Positions 35,909 through 45,196 are shown, counted from the stretch's first letter. The stretch is DNA of 64,000 nucleotides from UBA11612 sp965228575 (GCA_965228575.1 CBDDHW010000005.1:1-64000); one strand, 5' to 3'. Notes: generated by a model from the sequence alone, not told the origin. Made by a program: numbers and translations.

Positions 35909-37060
35909 CTACTGGCTAAGTCCGGCCTGCATCTCCACGGCCTCCCCCTTAGCGATGTTCTGGGAGCCGTTTCTAGGTTCGGGGTGCAATATATGCGTCT
36001 GAACGAATTTGAGCTCGACCGCAGCGGAAACAGCCGTGTTTTCCCCGGTTTGAGGGTCCGGGTACGCGTCCGCGACCTTAACCAAAGCACGATAGAGTGA
36101 CGGCGCGGAACCTTGCCCATAACTTGAGTGATGAGTCGACAGTGATCTCACCAGCCGTCGATTCCAGTCATCGATATCCACATACCCGCCTAAAATACCC
36201 TCGGCGCTTTCCGGCGAAAGTTTCAGGCTGAAGCGAACATCCTTCATCCATTGAATGGTATGGGTATTGAAGGGCTCAGACCACGGAATACCAATATCCA
36301 ATGCGTTGGTGGTCAATACTCCATCTACGATTTTCCCCTTGAACTCTCGGATAAATCTTTTTCCCCACCGTGCGTCAACGCGCTGTGTTCCACCAGAAAT
36401 GAATCCTTTTCCGGACGCGTCTGTAAGCAAATTGTCGAGGCCGCGATAAGTTGTGACCGTTACTTCATCGTCATTCGTCAAATTGTCGATGTCGGTGATC
36501 TCTATCAACAACCGATTCACACCATATCGCTGTAACCAAACATTGCTGAAGTGGTAAAAGGCACCATCCGGGCCCCGATATCCAACGACACATCCTAAGG
36601 CCCTGTACAATTGGTTATCGATTCCCTGATCGCCATCAGGGCTGACAAAGTCGTTCGAATCAATACGACCATCGAGATTTAGCCCAGGCGCTGTATTCCC
36701 GACCGCTTCATGAAACGGAAACGGTTCTTCTGAAGTTCCTGGGTGATATACTTCGCTTTCGCGCGCGAGCTGAGTTTCCAGAAGGGTTCTCTTCGTACCG
36801 TCATTGGGAAACAGAAGCGCAAATTGCTCCCTTGGTCCGAGGTTAAAACCATTAGGGCACTCTGTTTCCCCCTCCGGAGTTTGATATACGGCCCAGTATT
36901 TATGAGTGAGAACATATCCGATCTTCCCTTCCGGCAAGACCGAAGAGTCGCCTGCAAACACGGTGCCCGCGCTGCACAACGCCAAAAAGAAACCGGCCGC
37001 AAACACGCTCGGCTTACGCACGCATCGGCTATCTCTATTTCTCATAGGCTGACAGTTCAT
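35909..37060 (-). CDS. exported protein of an unrecognised family, copy 1
   Basis: This 383-residue protein with an N-terminal export signal (FAAGFFLALCSAGTVFAG) is not a family I recognise. It is a full-length paralogue of the next gene upstream: both share KIGYVLTHKYWAVYQTP-type and ECPNGFN.GPREQF segments, DGTKRTL, ETQLARESEVYHP, GIDNQLYRALGC, GKGF, RVDARWGKR, FKGKIVDGVLTT, FNTHTIQWMKDVRF and LLGGYVD. The pattern suggests a single globular periplasmic domain with a pair of conserved Cys. It is the last gene of the six-gene export cluster, so it probably acts with the DUF1552/DUF1592 proteins. GGGAA precedes the ATG. Confidence 0.8.
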   Translation of the reverse strand: MNCQPMRNRDSRCVRKPSVFAAGFFLALCSAGTVFAGDSSVLPEGKIGYVLTHKYWAVYQTPEGETECPNGFNLGPREQFALLFPNDGTKRTLLETQLARESEVYHPGTSEEPFPFHEAVGNTAPGLNLDGRIDSNDFVSPDGDQGIDNQLYRALGCVVGYRGPDGAFYHFSNVWLQRYGVNRLLIEITDIDNLTNDDEVTVTTYRGLDNLLTDASGKGFISGGTQRVDARWGKRFIREFKGKIVDGVLTTNALDIGIPWSEPFNTHTIQWMKDVRFSLKLSPESAEGILGGYVDIDDWNRRLVRSLSTHHSSYGQGSAPSLYRALVKVADAYPDPQTGENTAVSAAVELKFVQTHILHPEPRNGSQNIAKGEAVEMQAGLSQ

Positions 37061-37133
37061 AGGGTTTCCCTAAACTTCAAACGCCACCGTTAGCGCACAT
37101 TTATGAGAACCCCCACGAACATTTCAGACCAGT

Positions 37134-38300
37134 TTAGTTCGCAGACGCGACCCGGTTTGTTTCACGCTCTTGCTCGTCCGATGCAATCTCTTGCCCCGTT
37201 GATTCCGGCTCGGGATGCAAAATATACACTTGAGTAAATCTGAGTTCAGCGGCAGAGGAAACAGCCGTATTCTCACCAGTTTCCGGATCTGGGTAAGCAT
37301 CGGCCAACTTGCGCAGTGCCCGATACACGGATGGTGCCGAGACTTGTCCATAACTCGCGTGGTGCGTTGACCAGGCTCGGATGAACCGTTGATTCCAGTT
37401 TTCAACATCAACGTACCCGCCCAAAAGGCCTTCTGCTCCCACAGGGGTCAGTCTCAGATTAAATCGCACATCCTTCATCCATTGGATCGTATGGGTATTA
37501 AATGTCTCCGACCATGGCACACCTAAATCTTTGGCTTCAGTGGTCAGGACACCATCGACAATTTTGCCTTTGAATGTTTCGCTCAGTCGTTTGCCCCAAC
37601 GTGCATCGACACGTTGAGTCGAGCCTGCCATAAATCCTTTTCCTGTCGCGTCGTACATCAGATCATCAAGTCCGCGATAGAAGGTTACGGTGACATCGTC
37701 ATCGTTTACCAAGCTCTCGATGTCGGTGATTTCAAACATCATGCGATTTACGCCATATTGTTGCATATAGGCATTTTCAAAATGGTAGATCGCGCCATCG
37801 GGACCGCGATACCCACCGACGCAGCCTAACGCCCGGTATAGTTGGTTATCGATACCTTCATCGCCGTCGGGACTCATAAAATCATTTGGACTGACCTGTC
37901 CATCGAGATCTAAGCCAAAAGCAATATCGCTTTGAACCAAGTGAAAGGGATATGGCTCTTCCGATGTCGTTGGGTGATACACCTCACTCTCACGCGCGAG
38001 CTGCGTTTCCATTAGCGTACGTTTCGTACCATCATCAGGGAATAATTTTGCGAATTGTTCGCGCGGACCGTCGTTGAAGCCGTTTGGACATTCCGCTTTC
38101 CCGTCGGGTGTTTGATACACCGCCCAATACTTATGTGTAAGGACGTAGCCGATCCGTCCATCCTTTAATACTGCCGATGCAGCGTCATCGCCTGAAGCGA
38201 TCGCGCCGCCAACAGTACAAATTGAAAGAGCAATCGCTGCGGTAAAGGCGCGTGTCGCCACCGCCGGCTGTCTAACTTTAAATGACAAATCACGTTTCAT
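37134..38300 (-). CDS. exported protein of an unrecognised family, copy 2
   Basis: This 388-residue paralogue of the neighbouring gene is roughly half to two-thirds identical by eye, with its own Sec-like signal (FTAAIALSICTVGGAIAS). The same blocks occur in the same order, so the two arose by tandem duplication. An aspartate-rich stretch (FGLDLDGQVSPNDFMSPDGDEG) resembles calcium-binding dockerin-like or EF-loop spacing, as in copy 1 (LDGRIDSNDFVSPDGDQG). That is suggestive only. GGGAG precedes the ATG at 38300. No enzyme motif was recognised. Confidence 0.8.
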   Translation of the reverse strand: MKRDLSFKVRQPAVATRAFTAAIALSICTVGGAIASGDDAASAVLKDGRIGYVLTHKYWAVYQTPDGKAECPNGFNDGPREQFAKLFPDDGTKRTLMETQLARESEVYHPTTSEEPYPFHLVQSDIAFGLDLDGQVSPNDFMSPDGDEGIDNQLYRALGCVGGYRGPDGAIYHFENAYMQQYGVNRMMFEITDIESLVNDDDVTVTFYRGLDDLMYDATGKGFMAGSTQRVDARWGKRLSETFKGKIVDGVLTTEAKDLGVPWSETFNTHTIQWMKDVRFNLRLTPVGAEGLLGGYVDVENWNQRFIRAWSTHHASYGQVSAPSVYRALRKLADAYPDPETGENTAVSSAAELRFTQVYILHPEPESTGQEIASDEQERETNRVASAN

Positions 38301-38331
38301 GTGTATCTCCCAGAGTCGCAGTCCGTTGCCG

Positions 38332-39717
38332 TTAGCCGGCGTTGTTTAAAAAATCATCTCTTAGCCAAAACGCCTTAAAGCCGTTCCGGTATCCATTGAA
38401 TTCACCCGAGCTGTCACCTTCGGAATCGCCTGGCCTTTTATCTCCAACAAAGTTGAAAACAGGGCGCCCTCGATATGCCCAAACATGAATTGCATCTTCT
38501 TGCCCCGGCTCCGCGTGCTTTCCAGTGTTCGGGTCGATCGCCATAACACTCCATGCACGACTCCCAGACTCGGCATCCTTGGACGCGAGCACGTAGGGCC
38601 ACGTTTCATGGCATTTCTCGATATCCCCACCGCCGCAAACCGCGAGACGATAGGCTTGAGTACTACCTGGATGATCACACGCTAGCTGATCACGCGCATC
38701 ATCGCCGCAGTTGTAGACATAAATCGTCCGCCCCCGTGAGTCGGCAAGCACATGCCCGACATTCCCATCTTGGATCGTGAATTCATCAGGCGGCGCGGGA
38801 TTTTTTTGTGTAAATACATTACTCCATCCCGCAACATCGCTGCCGACAAAACTACGATACCGGGTGTCATTGAGATGCCTGTATACCGGCTTCCCCCTGA
38901 ACGCCCACTGCTGGATACCTGGAGAACGTTCAAATACAGTCCATTCGCCTCTCGCCTGCGCGGCCTCTGGAGCAAGAACTGGATCCCAAGTTTCTAGGCA
39001 CTTGCCTGTGCAATTGGACTTGTTTTCCTCATCCTGATCCCAAGCATATATCGCGTAACCTTCGTGGTCGGTTAGCATACGGCCTGTCTTAACTTGTGCG
39101 ACTTTGAACGATGGCGGGACATTTGGAGTCGGTCCTACGGGTGTACGAACCGCCGGTCCATCATTCGCCTTTTGAAATTTTGTACCACCCAAAACGTCTC
39201 CAGGCTGCTCATCCAGTACCGATGTGTAAAGTGGATAGCCGTCATAAGACCACTGCATGGCCCCATCTTCGCGCTCTACGATGGTCCACTTGCCAACTTC
39301 TTCCGCATCCTCATCGGCCAATACAGGAGGCCAAACCTCAGTGCATGTTGGACGTGTGTCGAGCTCGGGGAGTTCAAATCCACCCGGGTATGGGCTCATC
39401 AAGCCTGAGTTCGTAGTAAACAACTCATCACCACACGTGGAAGGCTGGTCTTTACGATCTCCGAGATCACCATTTCGCAGGTCGTGAAGTTCCCAGCGAT
39501 AAAGAGTTTTACCGTTAGGATCGGCAAACACAGGGCCCTCTAGTTCCGTCGCCTGCACGGAAAAGCCAGGAGGCATTTGCTCCTCTACATAATCTTCGGA
39601 AGCGGGATTGGTTTCTGACCGCCAATAATCTTGGGCAACGGCCGGCGCTGCCGCAGCTACACAAAACGCAATCGACGTAACGGTGATACCGCGACTCAAT
39701 TTTTGACTTAGAGTCAT
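38332..39717 (-). CDS. exported protein with three Yx(FWY)xxD-type repeat modules
   Basis: This 461-residue protein has a Sec signal (cleavage near AVAQ). It carries repeats of the secreted-repeat family PF03640 (COG4315): GKTLYRWELHD and GYPLYTSVLDE, GYAIYAWDQDE and GKPVYRHLNDT, GRTIYVYNCGD and GRPVFNFVGDK. These form three modules, each also with a Cys-x(n)-C..TW.PVLA segment. Known PF03640 proteins are short lipoproteins with one or two units and no assigned function, so a triple-module version is unusual. It sits between the DUF1552 genes and the paralogue pair on one strand. Confidence 0.85.
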   Translation of the reverse strand: MTLSQKLSRGITVTSIAFCVAAAAPAVAQDYWRSETNPASEDYVEEQMPPGFSVQATELEGPVFADPNGKTLYRWELHDLRNGDLGDRKDQPSTCGDELFTTNSGLMSPYPGGFELPELDTRPTCTEVWPPVLADEDAEEVGKWTIVEREDGAMQWSYDGYPLYTSVLDEQPGDVLGGTKFQKANDGPAVRTPVGPTPNVPPSFKVAQVKTGRMLTDHEGYAIYAWDQDEENKSNCTGKCLETWDPVLAPEAAQARGEWTVFERSPGIQQWAFRGKPVYRHLNDTRYRSFVGSDVAGWSNVFTQKNPAPPDEFTIQDGNVGHVLADSRGRTIYVYNCGDDARDQLACDHPGSTQAYRLAVCGGGDIEKCHETWPYVLASKDAESGSRAWSVMAIDPNTGKHAEPGQEDAIHVWAYRGRPVFNFVGDKRPGDSEGDSSGEFNGYRNGFKAFWLRDDFLNNAG

Positions 39718-39783
39718 AGACTACCTCTTTTTACCTATCTAAGTTTCGCACGCACAAACTTCAAATTTCAAAACAACCCACAT

Positions 39784-41118
39784 TTATGCCAAAATTTCTC
39801 CTACCGGGTCGGACACGTTGTTGCTGTTCGTACCCCATGACGGCGTATCCACGCCCATCACCCTCAACGCCGTATAGCCGAGACGCGCGACTGTTGTGGC
39901 GCCAGCATCAATATGCATACCCGTTTTGATGCGGCCACCTGCTCGACCGGCCATAAATGCCGGCATACCGTCGACAGAGTGAATCCGCGCATTGCCAACG
40001 TCCGTCATCGCGTAAATCAATACGTTGTCGAGCAACGTCCCGTCACCCTCCTCAAAATTCGCAAAGGCGTGCACGTAGTTTGCCCAGGACTCCATCGCCC
40101 GGCGAGTAAACCACGACGCAATTGGCTGATACCCAAGGGTATGGTCAATCGGCTCTTCGTGAGTTGTCGTATGGTGAGGCTTTGCGTAACCCGGTCTAAT
40201 GATTGATGACGCCCCAATAGAGTAAACCATATTAAAAACACGGGTCTGATCACAAGCCACGGCCATGGCCAGAAGCTCGGCCATAATCTTATGTCGGCCC
40301 GCAACAACTTCCTCCTCCCTGCCCATTACCGTATCCCCGGGTTCAGCGCCTGGACGACAAGCTTCAATAGGCTCGGGTTTCGTTAAACGGTGCTCGAATT
40401 GTTTCTCGAGGTGGCGAAGTCCTGTGAAATACTGGTCAAGGCGAGCACGATCTTCCATACCAACCTTTTTCATGAGGCTACTGGTTTCCTCCATAACCCC
40501 AGACAACACACTCTTGCGCACCATAACTTTGGGGTCCGGGGTAAATGAATCCGCATTCGGATCTTGAAACTCTGGACCAAACAACCGGGTATAGAATTCG
40601 ATCGGTGACCATTCCGCCGCATTCGGTGTGTTACTATTTTCGTAACTAATACTGTCTTTTACGTCGCCGGTTGCTGTTGCGGTTAGGGACTTAAATCGCG
40701 TCGAGCGACCAATCTGATTTGCAATAGTTACGTCAATGGTTTCGCCGGGAATGTCGGTATTGTCCTTCGGTGCACTCCCGGTAGTTTGAATAATCCAGCC
40801 AGAGGAATGACCAAGAAGCGGCATATTATCGAGGTAAGCCGTGAGATTGGTGAACAAGTTAATGTGCTGCTTAACTGGCGCCCAGGAGGCAATTTCCTCA
40901 GTCAACTCATAGTCGAATCCCGTTTTCTCTGGAATGAACACCTTCGCGTTCATACCCAGCCCCCAAGACCAGGTACCAAAACGCACCGGCATAGGTTCCC
41001 CGGAAGCTAGGGCCGTCCCGTTGCCATTCAGGAACATATTGAGTAGCGGCAAGCCGACGGTCACCGCTCCGCCGTTTAGCATTCCACGCAATACGCGACG
41101 TCTATTTAGTCTGTTCAC
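39784..41118 (-). CDS. DUF1552 protein with Tat signal, copy 1
   Basis: This 444-residue protein begins NRRRVLRGMLNG, a twin-arginine signal, followed by the DUF1552 domain: MFLNGNGTALASG, FGTWSWGLG, and a C-terminal GDGTLLDNVLIYAMTDVG and MPAFMAGRAGGRIKTG. DUF1552 proteins are distantly related to alkaline-phosphatase-like/sulfatase-fold DUF1501 proteins and are common in planctomycetes and myxobacteria beside DUF1592 genes. GTG 41118 is chosen because GGGAG precedes it and the paralogue starts at the same residue. A HHTTTHEEP motif is a candidate metal site. Confidence 0.88.
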   Translation of the reverse strand: MNRLNRRRVLRGMLNGGAVTVGLPLLNMFLNGNGTALASGEPMPVRFGTWSWGLGMNAKVFIPEKTGFDYELTEEIASWAPVKQHINLFTNLTAYLDNMPLLGHSSGWIIQTTGSAPKDNTDIPGETIDVTIANQIGRSTRFKSLTATATGDVKDSISYENSNTPNAAEWSPIEFYTRLFGPEFQDPNADSFTPDPKVMVRKSVLSGVMEETSSLMKKVGMEDRARLDQYFTGLRHLEKQFEHRLTKPEPIEACRPGAEPGDTVMGREEEVVAGRHKIMAELLAMAVACDQTRVFNMVYSIGASSIIRPGYAKPHHTTTHEEPIDHTLGYQPIASWFTRRAMESWANYVHAFANFEEGDGTLLDNVLIYAMTDVGNARIHSVDGMPAFMAGRAGGRIKTGMHIDAGATTVARLGYTALRVMGVDTPSWGTNSNNVSDPVGEILA

Positions 41119-41232
41119 CTTCAACTCTCCCAATCCAAATGGTCGGCAGCAGCGTCTTGACGTTGCAAGGCGCTGCTGACGATGACTACATCGAAGGCCC
41201 CAATCGCAGAGACCGCGGAAAACGTTTCTGAC

Positions 41233-42570
41233 TTAGACTAAAATTTCTCCTACCTCTTTGGAGGTATTGTTGCTCTTTGTTCCCCAAGACGGTGTATCCA
41301 CACCCATGAGACGCAAGGATGTGTAACCGAGACGCGCTGTCGTGGTACCACCGGCATCAATATGCAACCCGGTCTTCACGCGCCCACCCGCACGACCAGC
41401 CATAAAGGCCGGCATGCCATCTAGGGAGTGAATCCGAGCATAACCCACATCGGTGGACGCATAGATCAGCACGTTGTCCAGTAACGTCCCGTCGCCTTCC
41501 TTGATGTTTGAGAAGATCGAAACATAATCTGCCCAGGATTCCATGGCGCGGCGAGTAAACCAAGACGCGGTCGGTTGGTACCCCAAGCGCGTATCCAAAG
41601 GCTCTTCGTGCGTCGTGGTGTGGTGGGGCTTCTCGTACCCAACCTTGAGAGTTGAAGTCCCGCGCGCTGCGTAAGACATATTGAAAACCCGGGTCTGGTC
41701 ACAAGCCACCGCCATAGCCATAAGCTCAGACATAATCCGGTGGCGAGCGGCAACCAACTCGGATTGTTTGCCTTGCGGTAATTCTTCTTGCGGGCCTTCA
41801 CCTGGTACACATGCAGCGATGGGTTCGGGCTTGGTAAGTCTTTGCTCGAACTGTTGTTCAAGGTGACGAAGGCCAGTGAAGTATTGATCAAGGCGCTCTC
41901 GATCTTCAGCACCCACCTTCTTCATCAAGGAACGAGTATCGTCCATTACCCCCGACAACACGCTCTTGCGCACCATAATATTGGGGTCTGGAGTGAAAGA
42001 CTCCGCATTTGGATCAGGAAACTCAGGACCAAACAACCGCGTGTAAAATTCCATCGGCGACCATTCGGGTGCATTCGGTGTATTGCCGTTCTCGTAGCTG
42101 ATTGTATCTTTTACATCACCGGTTGCCGTCGCCGTCAAAGACTTGAAGCGAGTTGAGCGACTGATTTGATTGGCAATTGTGACATCAATAGTCTCGCCAG
42201 GAATATCTGTTCCGTCCTTTGGAGCAGTTCCCGTTCTTTGAATGACCCAGCCAGATGTGTGGCAAAGAAGCGGCATATTGTCCCGATACGCCGTAAGGTT
42301 TGTAAACAGATTGATGTGCTGCTTAACGGGTGCCCAAGATGCAATTTCCTCAGGAAGGTCATAGTCAGCGCCGGTTTTTTTAGGAATGAATACTTTCGAA
42401 TTCATTCCTAATCCCCAAGACCATGTTCCAAAACGCACGGGCATAGGTTCGCCAGAGGCGAGCGCCGTACCGTTACCATTCAAAAATACATTAAGCAGCG
42501 GCAACCCAACCGTAACCGCCCCGCCATTTAACATGCCGCGCAGAACACGGCGTCTATTTAATCCACTCAT
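41233..42570 (-). CDS. DUF1552 protein with Tat signal, copy 2
   Basis: This 445-residue near-copy of the adjacent DUF1552 protein is about 80 percent identical by eye over its length. It starts MSGLNRRRVLRG with the same Tat signal and keeps the HHTTTHEEP, GDGTLLDN and MPAFMAGRAGGR motifs. It differs in the middle (GEGPQEELPQGKQSE insertion-like stretch). It starts 12 bases after the DUF1592 gene. Such close paralogues side by side indicate recent tandem duplication and perhaps different partners or substrates. Confidence 0.88.
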   Translation of the reverse strand: MSGLNRRRVLRGMLNGGAVTVGLPLLNVFLNGNGTALASGEPMPVRFGTWSWGLGMNSKVFIPKKTGADYDLPEEIASWAPVKQHINLFTNLTAYRDNMPLLCHTSGWVIQRTGTAPKDGTDIPGETIDVTIANQISRSTRFKSLTATATGDVKDTISYENGNTPNAPEWSPMEFYTRLFGPEFPDPNAESFTPDPNIMVRKSVLSGVMDDTRSLMKKVGAEDRERLDQYFTGLRHLEQQFEQRLTKPEPIAACVPGEGPQEELPQGKQSELVAARHRIMSELMAMAVACDQTRVFNMSYAARGTSTLKVGYEKPHHTTTHEEPLDTRLGYQPTASWFTRRAMESWADYVSIFSNIKEGDGTLLDNVLIYASTDVGYARIHSLDGMPAFMAGRAGGRVKTGLHIDAGGTTTARLGYTSLRLMGVDTPSWGTKSNNTSKEVGEILV

Positions 42571-42582
42571 AACGTTCTCCCC

Positions 42583-44337
42583 CTAATTTGTGTGGTCTGA
42601 GGTTATTTGTGACAGTTGCCCATGGGCGAGTGCTGCCATCAGGTCCTCAGGAACATCAACCGTCGAAAACGCGTTGCTCAAGGTAATCGTGCGCAACAAG
42701 TCCCGAAGCTTGTACCCTTGCGCCTCAAACTGCGTCGTGAAGTGCTGCAACAACGGACGATCATTGCGTGTCGACGCGCCGCCCGTGCCATAGCTGTAAA
42801 TCCGCTCAACAAGACATGACGGTAACGCCGGGTGATCACGCAACGCACGGGACAAGCCCACAACGTTGTTGTACTCAACCCCATCAAGGGTCCCGCTCGT
42901 GTCAATCGGGTTGCCGTTCTCCGTCTCACGGAACCGCCCCGCACCATCAAACGCCTCAAGCGCAAGACCCATCGGATCGGTGATCTTGTGACAGCCCGCA
43001 CACACAGGGTTCTCAAGGTGCGCATTCACACGGTCACGCTGCGTCGGGTAGTTCGCATCGGGGTTGTTGACCAGAGAAAAGTCCACATCCGGCGGCGCGC
43101 CAGGAACAGGCTGACACAGCAGCAACTCACGCAGCGCCTTCCCACGCAAGGTCGGCGAACTCCGGCCCGGGTGAGAGTGAACCGCCAGGAAGCTGATCTG
43201 GGTCAGCAATCCTTCCCGCGGGCTTCCTTCCGGAAACTCGTACGGGCTCCATCCCGGGGTCGCCGGCAACTGGTAAAGGGCCGCCAGCGACGGGGAGATA
43301 AACGTCGAACGGGTCGTGTAAAGATCGCGATAGTCCGCATCTTTGGTCAAAAGGTGATCAACAACCGTCCGCAGGGTTTGCTCACGTGCATCCGCCACCG
43401 TCACACCCGTAAAGGACGGGTACACCAACGGATCTTTGGCCAGCGTGTCAAAGTCGTCATGGGCAAACATGTCATCAAAGAAGGCGCGCATCCCGTCTTC
43501 AAGCCGCGGGCTCTCAAGCATCATGTTCACAACCCGCGCACGGCCATTGGCCGTATGGATCTCGCCGCCCTCGGCCGCATCCAGCAACGCTGCATCCGGG
43601 CCGGCATTCCACAAGAAAAAGCTCAACCGCGAGGCCAGCGAATACGCATCCAGGCGCTCAACACCAGGACGGTTCGGATCAGGCTCAGACGATTCAACAA
43701 TAAACAGCATCTCAGGGCTGATCAGCATCCCCTCAAGCGCAATCGCAAGGCCGGTGTAAAAGTCTTCAAGGCGGTCCGCCGCATCACTGGCTTTCGTCGC
43801 CGCATCGTCCACCTCCACATCGCTCAAAGGACGGCGGTACAGTAAACGGCCTACCTCGCCTAAAAACGCCGCCGCGCAGGCCTTGTCAGACGCATCCAAC
43901 GCCGCAGGCTGGCAGGGAATCAGAAAATTACGGTGCTCCGCATCAACAACCTGGCCAGAAACCGACGACGCCGTGCGCTGGTACTGCTCAAGCTGAGCGG
44001 CTGTCACACCAGCCGTCGCCGCTCCGTTCGCCAGCAAACCACTGGTCCGCTGAAGCGGGGGAAACTTCGTCCCCAAATCAATGCTCGGGCCAAACGTATG
44101 CGCCAATGTGTTGAGGTATTGATCAGAGCTGATCAGCCGCATGCGCATCGGCGTGCCGCCAACATCAGGCTCAGTAGCCACAATCTCAGCGTTCAGCGCA
44201 GCCGTCTCGTTCATCGGCGCAGGCCCAGAACAGCTCGCCAAGCCAAGCGCCGCTACCACTCCAAGCGCTCCAACACGAAGCTTGCTAGATACCCCGCCTC
44301 TAACGCAGGACAATACGTCTTCTCTCTTCACTTCCAC
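42583..44337 (-). CDS. DUF1587/1595/1592/1588/1585 lipoprotein with CxxCH
   Basis: This 584-residue protein opens with a lipoprotein signal (GLASC lipobox). Planctomycete-type domains follow in the usual order: DUF1587 (RLISSDQYLNTLAHTFG), DUF1595 (RRPLSDVEVDDAA), DUF1592 (YSLASRLSFFLWNAGPD), DUF1588 (GLLTQISFLAVHSHPGRSSP, then CAGCHKITDPMGLALE near residue 445) and DUF1585 at the end. CAGCH fits covalent haem c attachment. The GTG at 44337 has AGGAG seven bases upstream. The gene is visibly richer in G+C than its neighbours, about 60 percent in sampled lines against about 52-55. It heads the six-gene cluster. Confidence 0.88.
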   Translation of the reverse strand: MEVKREDVLSCVRGGVSSKLRVGALGVVAALGLASCSGPAPMNETAALNAEIVATEPDVGGTPMRMRLISSDQYLNTLAHTFGPSIDLGTKFPPLQRTSGLLANGAATAGVTAAQLEQYQRTASSVSGQVVDAEHRNFLIPCQPAALDASDKACAAAFLGEVGRLLYRRPLSDVEVDDAATKASDAADRLEDFYTGLAIALEGMLISPEMLFIVESSEPDPNRPGVERLDAYSLASRLSFFLWNAGPDAALLDAAEGGEIHTANGRARVVNMMLESPRLEDGMRAFFDDMFAHDDFDTLAKDPLVYPSFTGVTVADAREQTLRTVVDHLLTKDADYRDLYTTRSTFISPSLAALYQLPATPGWSPYEFPEGSPREGLLTQISFLAVHSHPGRSSPTLRGKALRELLLCQPVPGAPPDVDFSLVNNPDANYPTQRDRVNAHLENPVCAGCHKITDPMGLALEAFDGAGRFRETENGNPIDTSGTLDGVEYNNVVGLSRALRDHPALPSCLVERIYSYGTGGASTRNDRPLLQHFTTQFEAQGYKLRDLLRTITLSNAFSTVDVPEDLMAALAHGQLSQITSDHTN

Positions 44338-44513
44338 TTCGCGTCTCCTCAATATTAAAACGCCATACATCGCCCATTCTAATGAACAACATAATTAGGC
44401 GCATCTCTTATCGGCCAAGGTGCTTCAACATACATGTAAATATGCGCAAGAAAATTTCAAATCAGAGCGCATTTAGGGTATCAAATTGTGCGATAGGGGA
44501 TTTAGGCCGAATC
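44338..44513 (-). promoter_or_regulatory. AT-rich upstream region of the DUF1592 operon
   Basis: There is no gene here. This 176-base stretch separates the TetR stop codon from the DUF1592 start. It is AT-rich and presumably contains the promoter of the six-gene cluster. I see no copy of the ACCGAACG palindrome in it. Confidence 0.4.
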
Positions 44514-45125
44514 CTAGCCTACCCCGCGGTTCCAAGACCCCGAAATCCCCTTCAACGCCATATTGACGATAAGATCAGACACATCATCTATGGATGCTGA
44601 CCCTTTGGGGTCATACCAAATGTGCGTCCAATTAATCATTCCAAAGAAAATCATCGCCGCGGGACTCACCAGCTCCGGCGCCGACTTCAGTTCAGGTTGA
44701 AGTTGCGAGAAAATGTCGGCGACCGCACGCACTAGTCGTGACTGCCGTTCAATGATCAAATTCCTCCGCTCTGGTGGAAGATGATAGAGCTCGTTCGACA
44801 AAACTTTGTGGCGCGCAGCAGCACCGGAATACAATTTCATCAGAGCTGGCACTAGCGCGCGAAGTTTTTGATCCGGCGATGCATCGGTTTCGATAACGCG
44901 CGATGCTGCCTCCCATAGCGCTTGGACATGAGAGTCCATCGCCTCAAAAAGAATATCTTCCTTTGATGAAAAATAATGATAAATCAGAGATTTAGATGTT
45001 TTACAGGACTTTGCGAGATCAGCGACCGACGTTCCCAAAAATCCAGCAGTAGAAAATAAATCCACCGCTTTATCGATTATAATCTCGCGCCGCTGTTCAA
45101 AATCAGCGGCCTGATTCCTAGCCAT
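44514..45125 (-). CDS. paaR: TetR-family regulator, probable PaaR
   Basis: This 203-residue TetR/AcrR repressor has an N-terminal helix-turn-helix (SVADLAKSCKTSKSLIYHYF, residues 31-50) and an effector domain with KLYSGAAARHKVLSNELYHL, PPERRNLII and MIFFGMINWTHIWYDPKG. Those effector-domain blocks strongly resemble PaaR of beta- and alphaproteobacteria, the phenylacetyl-CoA-responsive repressor of paa genes. The paa operons are 16 kb away, but their operator matches the element in front of this gene. It could also control the neighbouring DUF1592 operon. Confidence 0.78.
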   Translation of the reverse strand: MARNQAADFEQRREIIIDKAVDLFSTAGFLGTSVADLAKSCKTSKSLIYHYFSSKEDILFEAMDSHVQALWEAASRVIETDASPDQKLRALVPALMKLYSGAAARHKVLSNELYHLPPERRNLIIERQSRLVRAVADIFSQLQPELKSAPELVSPAAMIFFGMINWTHIWYDPKGSASIDDVSDLIVNMALKGISGSWNRGVG

Positions 45126-45196
45126 TCTATCTCCTGCTTATCGGCCCATCTCAGTGTCGTTCTCGACTTACCCCGCTCAGGATTAATGGGCAAGAG

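Noticed and set aside
42832..43845. 337-codon plus-strand open frame across the DUF1592 gene
   Set aside because: Antisense to a well-supported gene, extremely arginine-rich and repetitive, with no ribosome site or recognised motif. It is a by-product of the G+C-rich codon use.
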